Shown here: positions 27,901 through 39,900 of the stretch, one piece after another
Layout: every line of letters begins with the position of its first letter
How positions within the stretch are numbered: position 1 is the first letter of the stretch
Assembly (NCBI RefSeq): GCF_033115175.1
Contig: NC_084835.1
Span: 26,369,858-26,433,857, forward strand
DNA: 64,000 nucleotides
Source: Lepus europaeus
Lineage: Eukaryota; Chordata; Mammalia; Lagomorpha; Leporidae
Reading direction: 5' to 3'
Position numbers and translations under genes: made by a program
The notes under the pieces: generated by a model
Databases searched by the model: none
Seen by the model: only the letters and a program-made list of their open reading frames with translations
What the model was told of the DNA's origin: nothing

Positions 27901-30900
27901 GCAGCCTTCCCTCGGGAGCTGTTTACCCAAGGCCTCTTGGCTGCCATCTGTTCATTAGGTAAAATTCTCAACTGTGGGCAGGGGGGGAGCCCTGCCAGCC
28001 CCTGTTCCTAGCACCGAAGTGCTGAGGCCGCTGGCTTGTACACAGAGACCCAGGCCGAGGGCCTGAATGGGGCTTTGCTTGTGTCCAGCCATGTGAAGTC
28101 AGAGGGTCACAGCCCCTGTCCACCTCATTGTGCTCGGATATGGAGCAGGGCTCAGGAGCTGCTTCCCCTGGGAGGGGATGAGGAGAACGAAGGCTTGTCG
28201 TTATCTCGTCTCCTTTATCAGAGCATTGCAGCCTGAGGACAGATATGGGCCTAGTGGTTAAGACAGTGGTTGAGGGGCCGATGCTGTGGCGTAGTGAGTG
28301 AAGCCGCCTCTTGCAACGCCAGCACCCCACATGGCACCAGTTGAGTCCCGGCTGCTCCACTTCCGATCCAGCTCCCTGGTGTTGAGCCTGGGAGAGCAGC
28401 GGAGGATGGCCCAAGTTCTTGGACTCTTGCACCCATGTGAGAGATCCGGAAGAAACTCCTGGCTCCTGGCTTTGGTCTGGCCCAGGCCTGGCCTTTGTGG
28501 CCATTTGAGGAGCGAACCAGTGGATGGAAGATCTCTCTCTCCCTCTCCCTGTCTTCCCTCACTCCTGCCCCGTCCCAGTGTTCTGCCTTTCAACTAAATA
28601 AATATTAAAAAAAAAAAAAAAAAGACAGCGGTTGACACCTCTGCATCCCACCTTGGAGTGCTTGGGTTCGAGTTCACCCTCCTCTCCCGACTTCAGCTTC
28701 CTGCTCATGCACACCTTGGGAGGTGTGCATGGCTCCAATATTTGGGTCCCTGTCACTCCCATGAGGGACCTGATTAAATTCACCATCCTGCCTTCAGTCT
28801 GACCCAGCCCCAGCTCTTGTGGGCATTTGGGAAATGAACCAGTGGATAGGAACTCTGTCAAATAAATAAAAGTAATTAGTTAATTTTTATAAAGGGGGTT
28901 GAGGGGCTGGCATTGCAGTATAGCAGGTTAAGCCACCGTCTGTAGCCCTGGCATCCCATATGGGCATAGATTCAAGTCCTGGCTACCCCACTTCCCATCC
29001 AGCTCCCTGCTAATGCACCTGGTAAAGCAGCAGAGGATGGCCCCTGCACACCCACGCGGGAGACCCAGAAGAAGCTCCTAGTTTCTTTTTTTTTTTTTAA
29101 TTTTTTTTTTTTGACAGGCAGAGTGGACAGTGAGAGAGAGAGAGAGACAGAGAGAAAGGTCTTCCTTTGCCGTTGGTTCACCCTCTAATGGCCGCCGCGG
29201 TAGTGCGCTGCGGCCGGCGCACCACGCTGTTCCGATGGCAGGAGCCAGGTGCTTCTCCTGGTCTCCCATGGGGTGCAGAGCCCAAACACTTGGGCCATCC
29301 TCCACTGCACTCCCGGGCCACAGCAGAGAGCTGGCCTGGAAGAGGGGCAACCGGGACAGGATCGGTGCCCCGACCGGGACTAGAACCCGGTGTGCCGGCG
29401 CCACAAGGCGGAGGATTAGCCTGTTGAGCCACAGCGCCGGCCTAGAAGCTCCTAGTTTCAGTTCAGCCCAGCTCTGGCCATTGCACCTGTTTGGGGAGTG
29501 ACCCAGAGGATGGAAGATCTCTTCTGTGTGTCTCTCCTCTCCCTCTAACTCTGCCTTTCAAATAAAGAAATAAATATTTAAAGGGGGTTGAAAATGAAAG
29601 GTAAGCATCATGGGTGGGGAATAATACAAAGGAAATCCTTTCTCACCTCTTTCTTGTGGCTCTGGAGCCGAGCGAGGCTGCTGGGAGTGTAGAGGGGAAG
29701 AGACCAGACGTCCACTGTTCCTGAGACCTTTGGAAGCATGCAAGAGGGGAAAGGGCTAGCCCAGGGGGGGCTGGCCTGCAGTGCCTTCATCCCACCACCT
29801 GATGGGAAACAGGGCTGCCTCTGCTCCGCCGTTTTCCGGGAACCTCCAGAGCCAGTTTTGAGGGCTGCTGGCTCCCCAGCCAGCCCTCGGCATAGCCAGG
29901 CTCTGCTGCCGCCGGACCCTGGTGCCCTCTGCCCCTGCTGTGCGGACTTGGAGCTGCGTCGTTGGTCTGTTTCATTGGGCATGAGAGACGTTTCTGATAG
30001 CCCCAGATCAAGGGTGGTTTCATTTCCTCTCAAAGCCTTTACTGCGTTACAGGTTTCCTCTGTCCAGTTTTGTAGATGACTTTGTAGAGGCTGGCACTGC
30101 GGCCGCAGAGAGCGGGGCATACACACACCCTAGCGACCAGGGAAGGAAGACTTTGTAACTGCTGGTTTTGTTTCCCCTGCAGGAGATAAATGGCATCACT
30201 GCGGCACTGGCTGAAGAGCTCTTTGAGAAAGGTACGTGGCCACGGGCGCTTGAGATGCCGGCACAGCGCGCTTCGCCCTGCTGGATGCCCAGAGGCTCAG
30301 GGCGGCCCAGAACGCACCTGCTGAGATGAACTTGGCTCTGTGGTTGCCCCAAGCCCTACTGGGGGACAGGCCAGCCTGCCCACGTGCCTGCTCTGAGGAG
30401 CTGTGGTCCTTCACCTTGGGAGCTTGAAGTCCCACGTTGGGTGGCCATCCCAGGCTGGGAGGGGGCGCCATGCTGCCCTCTGCACCGGGGCTGCCCTCAC
30501 TGAAAGGTTCAGCTGGCAAATAGAGGCTGACGTTGGCTTCCAGAGCCTGCCAGGCAGCCCAGGAACAGTAGCTGATGGTCATGAGTGCTTTCGCGTCCCA
30601 TTGCCTTCCCTGCCAAGCCATCAGCACCCATCAGCCATGACGACACTGAGGGCAGGCGCCCGCTTGAGGCTGTGTGGCTGGAGAGAGAGAGGACCAGATG
30701 CATGTCAGTCTGGCTTAGGGGCCCGCCTGTTCTAGGCCAGTTCTGTGCTGGCCTTGTAGAAGGACGTCAGCGTCTGCACCTTGGCGGCTGCAGTGCAGCA
30801 CTGTCGCCCAGGATGCTGCCTCTTAGCAGCCTCATCCCACTCAGTGCCTTGGATTCTGATGTGCCTCACTCCTCATGGTAGCCATGCTGGCTGTAGAGCC

Positions 30901-33900
30901 CCCACGGCCCTTCCCTTCCCTGTCTTCACGGATCCAGGTTGCCCTGTGCCCGTGTGCTCAGGGCCTTGGCTTTGTCCTGACAGGGTGGGTGTGCATAATG
31001 AGTGCTTGGGAAGTGCTGGTTGACTGTTAGTCTGATGGGCAGTGGTGGCATGATAGGGTGGGCTGGGGGTGAACACTCATCTCTTGGGGGCATGGCTGTT
31101 GCAGGAGAACAGCTCCTGGGGGCTGGCGAGGTCTTTGCCATCAGGCCCCTGCAGCTCTACGCGGTTACCCAGCAGCTACAGCAGGGAAAGCCCACGTGCG
31201 CCAGTGGGGATGCCAAGACCGACCTTGGGCACATCCTGGACTTCACCTGTCGCCTTAAGTACCTTAAGGTAAAGCTGCAGCAGCTCAGTCAGCTGGTGCA
31301 CAGCCAGCATGGGGCCCATGGGCTGGCTCACTGGCTGGCCGTGTGTCCCAGAAACCACGGTAGGGCCTGAATACAAGTGTTCATGGCCCTGTGTTTCCGG
31401 TTGTGGGCACCAGGGGGCAGTTGTGACCCAGTGGCCCTAGCCTGGTTTGTGGACAGTAGAAGTGGACCAGGCTTCGGGCTCGGCAGCTGCTGTAGCACTG
31501 CCCCGTGAGTGTGGATGGGGAGCCATTGCAACAGCACCCCGAATTCAAGCCAGACCTTTGGCCTTAGGTTTCTGGCACAGAAGGACCTTTTGGGACCAGC
31601 AACATTCGGGAGCAGCTGCTGCCGTTTGATTTATCAATCTTCAAGTCTCTGCATCAGGTGGAGGTAAGGCCCAGGGCCCGGGCGCAGGCAGGACCGAGAG
31701 CGGCGTGGGCGTCAGCTCGCTCCTTACTGACTGGCTAGGAAGCGTTTTTTCATATTGGGTGTCCAGATTTAATCATAAGGCACTGGTCTCGTGTTTGACT
31801 CTGTGCGGCAAGTCCAGGCCCTCTGAAGGCAGAGGGCTTTGAGGCTTCCCTGCCCTCTGGGGCACCCACACGACCAAGTCCTGCTTTGCATTAATCACTA
31901 CTAGGCCCATCAGTTCACAAGGCCAACTTTACTAGCAGTTTTTAAAAGAAAGAGAAGTTAGTTTTGAATAATAAGAAATGCCCTAAAGCTGTGTTTCTTG
32001 AGCACAACTTTTGTGTTCAGCCCTGAGCCCTGTGTCTGATGTCGATTGATCGTCTCGATAGCTCTGCGAAGTGGGCACTTAATTTCCATTTTACAGTTGA
32101 GGAAACTGAGGCCTAGGGCAACAGCGAAGTCTGCCCAGACTCACACAGTTCAGGAGGGAAAACCGAGATTGGGGTTCAGCTGGGTCTGACTGCAGAGCCT
32201 CTGCCACGCTCTTCTGCCGCAGCATTCTGGGTGTATGTTGGAGGCCTCAGGGACCGCCCTCCTCGGTGCAGACTTGCAGGCCTGCGTGCACACGCCAAGG
32301 CCCTGTCTGGGTGTGTGGGTGTGTGGAGCCAGGGAGATGGCTCCCAGCATGTGCTTGGGCTGGTGCCCCTCCTCCCAGGACACCACCCAGCTGAGGGCAG
32401 TGAGTGGAGCGCACACCTGTGACCCACCCTTCCTGTCTGCCTGCCACGCCCCGAGCTGCCCTCGCAGGGAACATGGGACTTGGGGCTCACTGTGCCTCAG
32501 ACAAGCCAGATGCCTTCCTTGGGAGACGCAGTGTGGAATGTTGAGTCTGCATGAAGCACTGCGGTACAGAGACCCGGGTCTGAGCTCCCCCTGCCCCTGA
32601 GTGTTGTGCTGCCTTTGTGTGGGTGATGGACTCCCACTCCGGGCATGTTCCTCGTTCCAGATCAGCCACTGTGACGCTAAGCACATCCGAGGGCTGGTCG
32701 CCTCAAAGCGCAGCTTGGCTACGATGAGCGTCCGTTTCTCGGCGACCTCCATGAAGGTGAGCCTCTCTGTTTCCTGCCTGGCACCATCCCTGGGACGGGG
32801 TCCTGCTGTGGTCCCCACTGTCAGGCCCCGGTGGCCGGCCCTCCCTGGGTCACCAGGCACTTGGCAGCCCCTGGGATGCAGTAGTCTGCACCTGCATCTG
32901 TGTTGTCCACAAGACATTTCAAGGAACAGTGTTGTTTTCCCCCTCGAAATAGAAAGGACGCCGCAGGTTTTTAATGAGCAGTGGTGAGGCTGGGCCAGGG
33001 GTGGGACTAATTAGCATGATGTAACTTGCGCGCGGTAATTAGCATGATGTAACTTGTGCAGGGCTGCCGAGCCCTGACTTAGCACCTGGGTGTTGTTCCG
33101 GAAGGTGAAGTGGTAGAAGAGCTGGGCCCTGCTGTCTGTATACAGGCAAGGGGAACATTCCAGTTGGGAATGTAGGAGAGGATTTGCTTTTTGCCTTTTT
33201 TTTTTTTTTTTTAAGAGATTTGTTTATTTGAAATGCAGAGTTTCAGAGAGAAAGGGAGAGACAGATCTTCCATCCACTGGTTCATTCACCAAATGGCTGC
33301 ATTGGCCAGGGCTGGTCCAGGCCAAAGCCATGAGCTTCTTCTGGGTCTCCCATGTGTGTGGTAGGGGCCCAAGGACTTGGGCCACCTTCCACTGCTTTCC
33401 CAGCCCATTTTTAGCAGGGAACTGGATCGGAAGTGGAGCAGCCAGGACACAAACTGGTGCCCATATGGGATGCCAGTGCTGCTTAACCCACTACACCACA
33501 GTGCCAACCCTGCTTTTTTGCCTTTATATGGATTGTGCCCTGGTAATGTTAAATTTTTTCCCCAGTACAGAAAAGCATGTGGTGGCCAGTTTGATGACTC
33601 AGAATGTCCGATTAAGATTTGGGTTTGGGGAAGTCTTTTTCCTGAGGCTGCTGATGGAAAGGATCCAGCTGTGAGAGGGCAAGAGCACTGGGCTCCATGT
33701 CCCGCCTCGAGCAGCTCCCCGATGCCTGGCTGAAGGAACCTGAGGCTGCCCATTTCGAGAGGAGAGATCTTGCATCCGAGTCGGAAGGCAGCCTCTTCCT
33801 TCCCTTCCCACAGTCTCGGTGTTCCCGCTGCCACCCCTGACCTGTGCAGTACTGGTTCAGCCAGGGACCGCATCCCGAGCTCTGAAAGCAGTTAGTTGCC

Positions 33901-36900
33901 TAGCAACACCTCGTCTCTGACCTTCAGCCTGGAGAGTTAAGCCAGAAAAGGCAGCACCATGCAGCCAGCGGCCGAGGTGGCCACGGGGCCTGTGCTCCCG
34001 GGGCAGGGCCAGGCCCATTCCAAGTGCTGTTCCTCTGCTGAGGCTTGCAGTTATTTCACAGCTGTGGAAAGACACACGCAACAGCCCCGATTTAATGCAA
34101 GTTCACTTCCACAAGCTAAATATGCTCCAGCCCTCCCTTCAATTTTGCAATGATCGTGTTCCCAGTGAGTGTTGCGTCAGGGGTGGTGCTCAACAGATGT
34201 TCTTGCGCAGGAAGTCCTTGTTCCTGAAGCCTCAGAGTTTGAGGAGTGGGAACCAGAAGGTGCAGACCTGGAAAGCCCCGTGACTGCCATCATCCCCACC
34301 TGGCAAGCTTTGACCACCCTCGACCTGAGCCACAACAGCATCTCCGAGATCGACGAGTCTGTGGTAGGCGCCCAGCAGTGTTGCCACGGACTGCTGGGGC
34401 TTGACCGAATCCCGGGAATGGGTGTTTAATTTGTCTCCAGTGCTCTGTGCATTGCCTGCAATTTCTACGTTAATTTCAAAGTGGGCTTAATTAGATGAGG
34501 TGATGTAGTACTTGGGAGAAAGTGGAGCATGTTAATAACTACATGAATGTTGGAGAACCATCGAAAGTGATGACATGTCCTTCCAAGGAGTGGGGCAGAA
34601 AAATCCCTCCCAGGTTACAGCCGTGTAGGAGTGACATGCAGGTGGCTTTAGGACATCTGTTCCTGTGTGGCTCTTTCGGGGTGGGCAGGCTTGGAGAAGG
34701 TCAGGCTCCCCTCTCTGGCTGGGATTTTGCCACTTGTTTCTACCTCTAAGAGCCAAATGTGTGAAAACGGTAGATGGTGTTCAACACTGGGGTCTCTGTG
34801 TGCCCCTTCGGGGATGGTCAGATGGAGGTTCGTGGTCAGGGGAAAGAGTCGTAAGGTGGCCATCTGCCATGTGCAGGGCCCGCGTAGGGCGCAGCCTCGT
34901 AGGGTAACATCCAGTGTTCTTTCTTTTTCTTTCCCCAGAAACTGATCCCAAAGATTGAGTTTCTGGACTTGAGTCACAATGGAGTACTGGTCGTGGACAA
35001 CCTGCAGGTAACATCTTTGGGAACCAGCCCTGCCTGCAGGAGCTCTCTGCGGTGGTGGGGAGGCTGACGCAGCCTTGGGAGTTTAGCCATACCCTGGGGT
35101 TTGGAGGGGCAGAGGCTGCCAGCATCCCTTTAGGCATCTAGCAGTGCAGTGAGTGACTGTTGATCCGGTTCCAAGAATCAGAGAAGCTGAATAAACAGAC
35201 ACCGAGCACCGTGTGGGTGACGCGCCTCCATTCTCAAGTGCACAGCCCCGTTTTCAGCGCTCACCTTTCTGGGGTGCTGCTGGGCTGAGAGGCTTCGCTT
35301 CCCAATCACAGCAGAGCAAACAGGGCAGTTGAGGTGGGAGTGCCTCAGCCCCAAGCATTCCCCCGTTCTCCATGCTGCTGCAGCACCTGTACAACCTTGT
35401 GCACCTGGACCTGTCCTACAACAAGCTGTCCTCCTTGGAAGGGGTTCACACCAAATTGGGGAACATCAAGACTCTGAACTTGGCGGGCAACCTCCTGGAG
35501 AGACTGAGTGGCCTGCACAAGCTGTACTCGCTGGTCAACCTGGACCTCAGCGACAACCGAATCGAGCAGGTAAGCTGTGTCCCCGCCTGACCCTCAGGAG
35601 GAGCGTTGCGATTCCTTTCATTTTAAAAAGACCATGAGACCTGCTGTGGTGGGGGAAGGGCCCAAGTGAGTGGCGTTCATCCCTTGCAGATGGAGGAGGT
35701 CAAGAGCATAGGCAGCCTCCCGTGCCTGGAGCGCGTGGCTCTGCTGAACAACCCCCTGAGCATCATCCCCGACTACCGGACCAAGGTGCTCGCTCAGTTC
35801 GGAGACAGGGCCTCCGAGGTAAGGCCTGGCACGGGGTAGTCTCCAGGGGTGGACTTGAAGGGGTTCTGCTGTTGCCTCCCACCCCTGTCCAGGGGGCCTG
35901 TGACTGGCGATTTTGCCCAGGCTTCCCCACATTGCCTCGTCCGAGCCTCAGGCCACAGGGCTCTCCACGAGCACACAGGCACAGGTGCCCGGTGTGGAGG
36001 GATAGCTTCAGCTTTCAAAAACATTTACCTAAGCAGGGGCAGGAAGAAGAGACTTAGGATCATCATTTCCTGGGCAGCCTGTGCAAAGCATGGGATACAT
36101 GCAGAGGGTTTGCTCACCGTCACTAGGTGGCCTAGTCTGGAGTCCGCTGCTGGCTGTGGCTGTGTGCCTACTGCCATGCCAACCAGTTGGGGCCTTGCCA
36201 GGCTCACCCATGCCCTCAGCTTGGAGCAGGCCCCACCCCTTTCTGTGACCAGACCTTGGAGCCTGTCTCTTCCCAGATCCCAGGCCAGAAGATACCTAGG
36301 AGTCTGTCTAGATCCCAGCCATCCCCTCTTCATGCCCTGCACACACTCACCAAAGTTGCCTCCCAAGATGCCATGTCCTCCTTCCTGGGCTGCAGCCCTT
36401 GGGAGCTGACCTGACCTGTGGTGTCAGCTCTTGTCCAGACACTTGGGGCCTTCCTCACTTGGCCACCTGCCCTGCTGCCTCCTGGCGCCCTCTTACGCTG
36501 GCAGATGAGGGCCCTGCCACGCCCCCGCCCCACCACTCTGTGCCCTGTCCTCCAGTTCCCCTGCCCTGAAGGCTCTGCTCTCACTCTTTGACCATCTCAG
36601 TTCTGCCTGTAACTGGGGCTTGGTTCCAGGCACCCCCTTCTCCCACTCGGCGACCGCTTGGAGAAGGACTTCCAGGGACAGACCAGGCGGGGGGCGAAGG
36701 GGCTCCCGGGCCCCTCAGGCTGTGCCCAGGTCACCTCCCTCCCAGCAGGCTCAGCCTCCCTTGGTTTCTGGCGTCCTCACAGGGCCCGGCCCACTCAGCT
36801 GGGCCCCATGCTGAGAGCCACTTTCTGGACCCTGTAGGTCTGTCTGGATGACACAGCGACCACGGAGAAGGAGCTGGACACGGTGGAAGTGCTGAAAGCG

Positions 36901-39900
36901 ATTCAGAAGGCCAAGGAGGTCAAGTCCAAACTGAGCAATGTGGAGAAGAAGGTGGGTCCCCATGTGGGAGGCGCAAGTAGGGGCGCCGGGCCGTGGCCTT
37001 GCTCAGGGCCGCTGAGGGGCTTGTGACCCTGCCTGCTGCTCTGAGGGACAGGCGAGACCGCTTCCTCGTCACCTGTCATGTTCCTGGCTCGGTGAGACCT
37101 GCTCTTCCTGGGCTTTCTCCCCCCGGCTGACTCAGGCATCCCTGCAGGTGGGTGAGGATCCCCGGCTCAGACCCAGCGGCTCGCCCCCCACCGTGGCTCC
37201 TGCCTCCACCTCCCTGCCCCAGCCCATCGTCTCCAGCCAAGGTAATCGTGTATGCCTGTTGCTCCCAGCGCAGCCACACAGCCGGACCTGGGCCTCCTGG
37301 CTGGGCGGGGGCTGGGGAAGCTGCCGACACCTGCTCCCTGGCGGGTCGGACGTGGGGAGGGCCATGCTGTCAGCACGCCAGCTCCTCTCAGGCGGCCTGT
37401 GGTTGTGGGCAGGGTGCATGGCTCGATGTCGGCTCTGTTTGCCTAGTGAGGACCCCAGATGCTCTGATGCCCTTTTCCAGTTCCTCTGGGTGGGGAGCTA
37501 GGGGGTGTCTACCTGGGCCCTGAGATTGCCCTTTGAACAGGCCCAGGGTCGTGGGCCCACGAGAACCCACTGCCCACAGGCTGCGTGGGCAGGCCAGCTG
37601 CTTGTTGACCAGGAACCGGGCCGGCTTACCTTGCCAAGTCTGGTGGCCCGATGGCTGCGAGGGGCACTTTATTTTACATTGCCTCATCTCTGGCTCTCAT
37701 GGTGCCACAAAACCCTGTGCTCATGGGGCCAAGGTGGGCGCTCTGTCCCTGTGGACCCGTGGAAGACCAGTCCCTCTCCTCTGCCTGCTGCCTTAGCATT
37801 TTCAAAGGGCTTTCACCTCTGAACCCAGGCACCCCCGGAGATGAGTGAGTGAAGCAGGTGCTGTGAGCGTGTCTGCTGGCCTGGCCCCCACGCAAGAGGG
37901 GAGGCTGTGTCGTCCCGAGTGGCGCTGAGGCTCGGGACGTGCAGGGAAGAACGGCGCCTGCCCCAGCTCCTGGAGACGCAGGACTTGTGTGAGGTCTTGG
38001 GGAGACAGTTTGACCCTGTGTTGCAAGAGCCAGAAACACCTTCCCGGCTCTTGACCTGGCAACCCCACACGTGGGGATGCTCTCTTAGAGCGATGAGGTC
38101 CTGGGGAAGGGGGAGGTGAAGTGCTCACTGCTAGCAACACACAGCTGTGACCTCAGCACCAGAGGAGGAAATGGAGGAGGAGAGGAGGAGAGGGAGAGGC
38201 GGCGTCCTGTCAGGGAGAGAGGCCTGGGCAGGAAGCAGGGGCGCCACTTCAGGCAAAAGGCCTGACCCAGAGCAGCAAGCACCCAGGGCTCCTGCCGAGA
38301 GACGCAGAGAATTCCTAGGAGTGGGAGCAGGGAGCTAGGAACCTGAGCAGTTGTCGGGCTGAGAGTTTGGGGTTGTGATGTTTTGCATAAAAGGGGAGGA
38401 AGGTTGGCGTCGCTGTGAGCCCCGCGGGGGAACCTCATGACTGAAGGCTGCTGGGGCCTGGGATGCTGTGGTCCTTGCGGCCGGAGCCTCAGTGGTTCAC
38501 AGTCAGCATCTGGCAAGTCTGTGAGCCAGGCGTGAGAGCACGCCTGTGAAGAGCAGACCCAGGGGGCAGGGGGCTGGGGTCTGCCCAAGGCTGCGGCTGT
38601 GGGCAGCGCCCTGTGGCGGCGAAGTCTCCACACCAGCCGGGCCTCGCTCTCCCTTCCTCACTGCCAGGCCACCCTGGGGACTGTCCCCCTCCCCAGTCCC
38701 TGGACACTGAGACCCTGTCGCCAGATTTGCACCTCTTCTAAATAAAACTGCACTGGATGTCGTTGTGTGCACAGCTCTTTCCTTTCGGGGAGGAACAGCA
38801 GAGGTCAGACCCCTGTCACAGCACTATCCTGATGTCCCCATCCCGTCTGCCTGCTGAGTGACCCTTTCTGACCACTTGTTTGTGCAGGCCATGGGCCAGG
38901 AAGGAAGTGGACAGACTGTCCCTGTCCACAGTCCCTCGTGTCCAGTGGGGCTTGGGAGGGCAGTGGCAGGATAGCACGGCTGTGGGGATTAGCGGGGCTC
39001 CCCAGCCCTGTTGGGTGCTGGGGAGTTCTCATGGTGTGGGAGCCTCGGCTGCGCTCACTGCCACCTGTTGCTCCCAACTGGACTCCAGGAGAGTGGGCTT
39101 GTGAGTAAGCCAGGCACTCAGGGCCTGCCTGAAGGGAGCGCCAAGAAACCCCAGGCCCCTACCGTCGCAGAAGCTGTGAGCCAGTGGTCGGAGCCCCGGA
39201 GCATCAGGACCCACGGAGCAGATGTGCAAAATGGCAGCGTTGATTCTGCAGCCGGACCTGGCGGCTGAGAAGGCGTGGAGATGGGGGTGAGGAGCAGGCC
39301 TGGGGGGCGCCAGCTGAGGCTGTGTCCGGCTTCCCTGTTGCGTGACCTCAAGCGACTTGCAGCCTCTCTGAAGCTGTTTTCTCAAAAAACTCTGTGAAGT
39401 GGATGTGCCTACGTCATCAGTTCTGAGCGCGTACATCTCTGCCTGTCACTCTCTGAAACAGAGATGCATCTCTCAGTTGGTGGCTCCTAGTTGCTGTCTG
39501 CAGCTGATACTCCTGACAGAGGCGTGGGGCAGCCTCCCAGGGGCCACCTCCCGCTGAGGCCAAGATGGCGCCACGTGCACACGTCTTAGATTTGATGCAG
39601 CGTGGTAAATACAGAAGCTTGCATGGGCCCCTGTGGGGCGCACTTAGCACTGCTCTGTCCCTCTCCCGCCTCCCTCTTGGGTGGTCAGATGACCAGCCCG
39701 GTGCCTTTGAGGAGCTTGGAGCCTCGTGGGGAGAAAGCAGGCCATGGTGTGGGAGTTCGTAGGATGTCGAAGCAGTGCGGATGGTGTCTGAGGTGGTCTC
39801 CAAGGCTGCTGGGACTGGATCGTGTTCCTGGGAGGCGGCAGGTTCCGGGTGACAGCACACAGAGTGGAGGAGAGCCCGTGGGTGCTTCATGCATGGCTGT

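Larger units (their letters stand above)
17338..30182 (+). other. NISCH: NISCH intron 3 (12.8 kb, repeat-rich)
   Basis: Longest intron in the window and AT-richer than the rest. It holds about fifteen SINEs, an old LINE-1 split by two Tigger transposons, a perfect 35-bp inverted repeat and several simple repeats. I see no exon or other gene in it. Stretches 18230-18600, 18905-20080, 24250-24800, 25215-25650, 26110-26330, 26795-27550, 27735-28240 and 29585-30182 hold nothing I can name. Confidence 0.85.

Noticed and set aside
39556-39610. Second 'aagatggcgcc' motif, possible promoter or LTR start
   Set aside because: No CpG island, no following exon and no LTR-like layout around it, so chance or a worn repeat.
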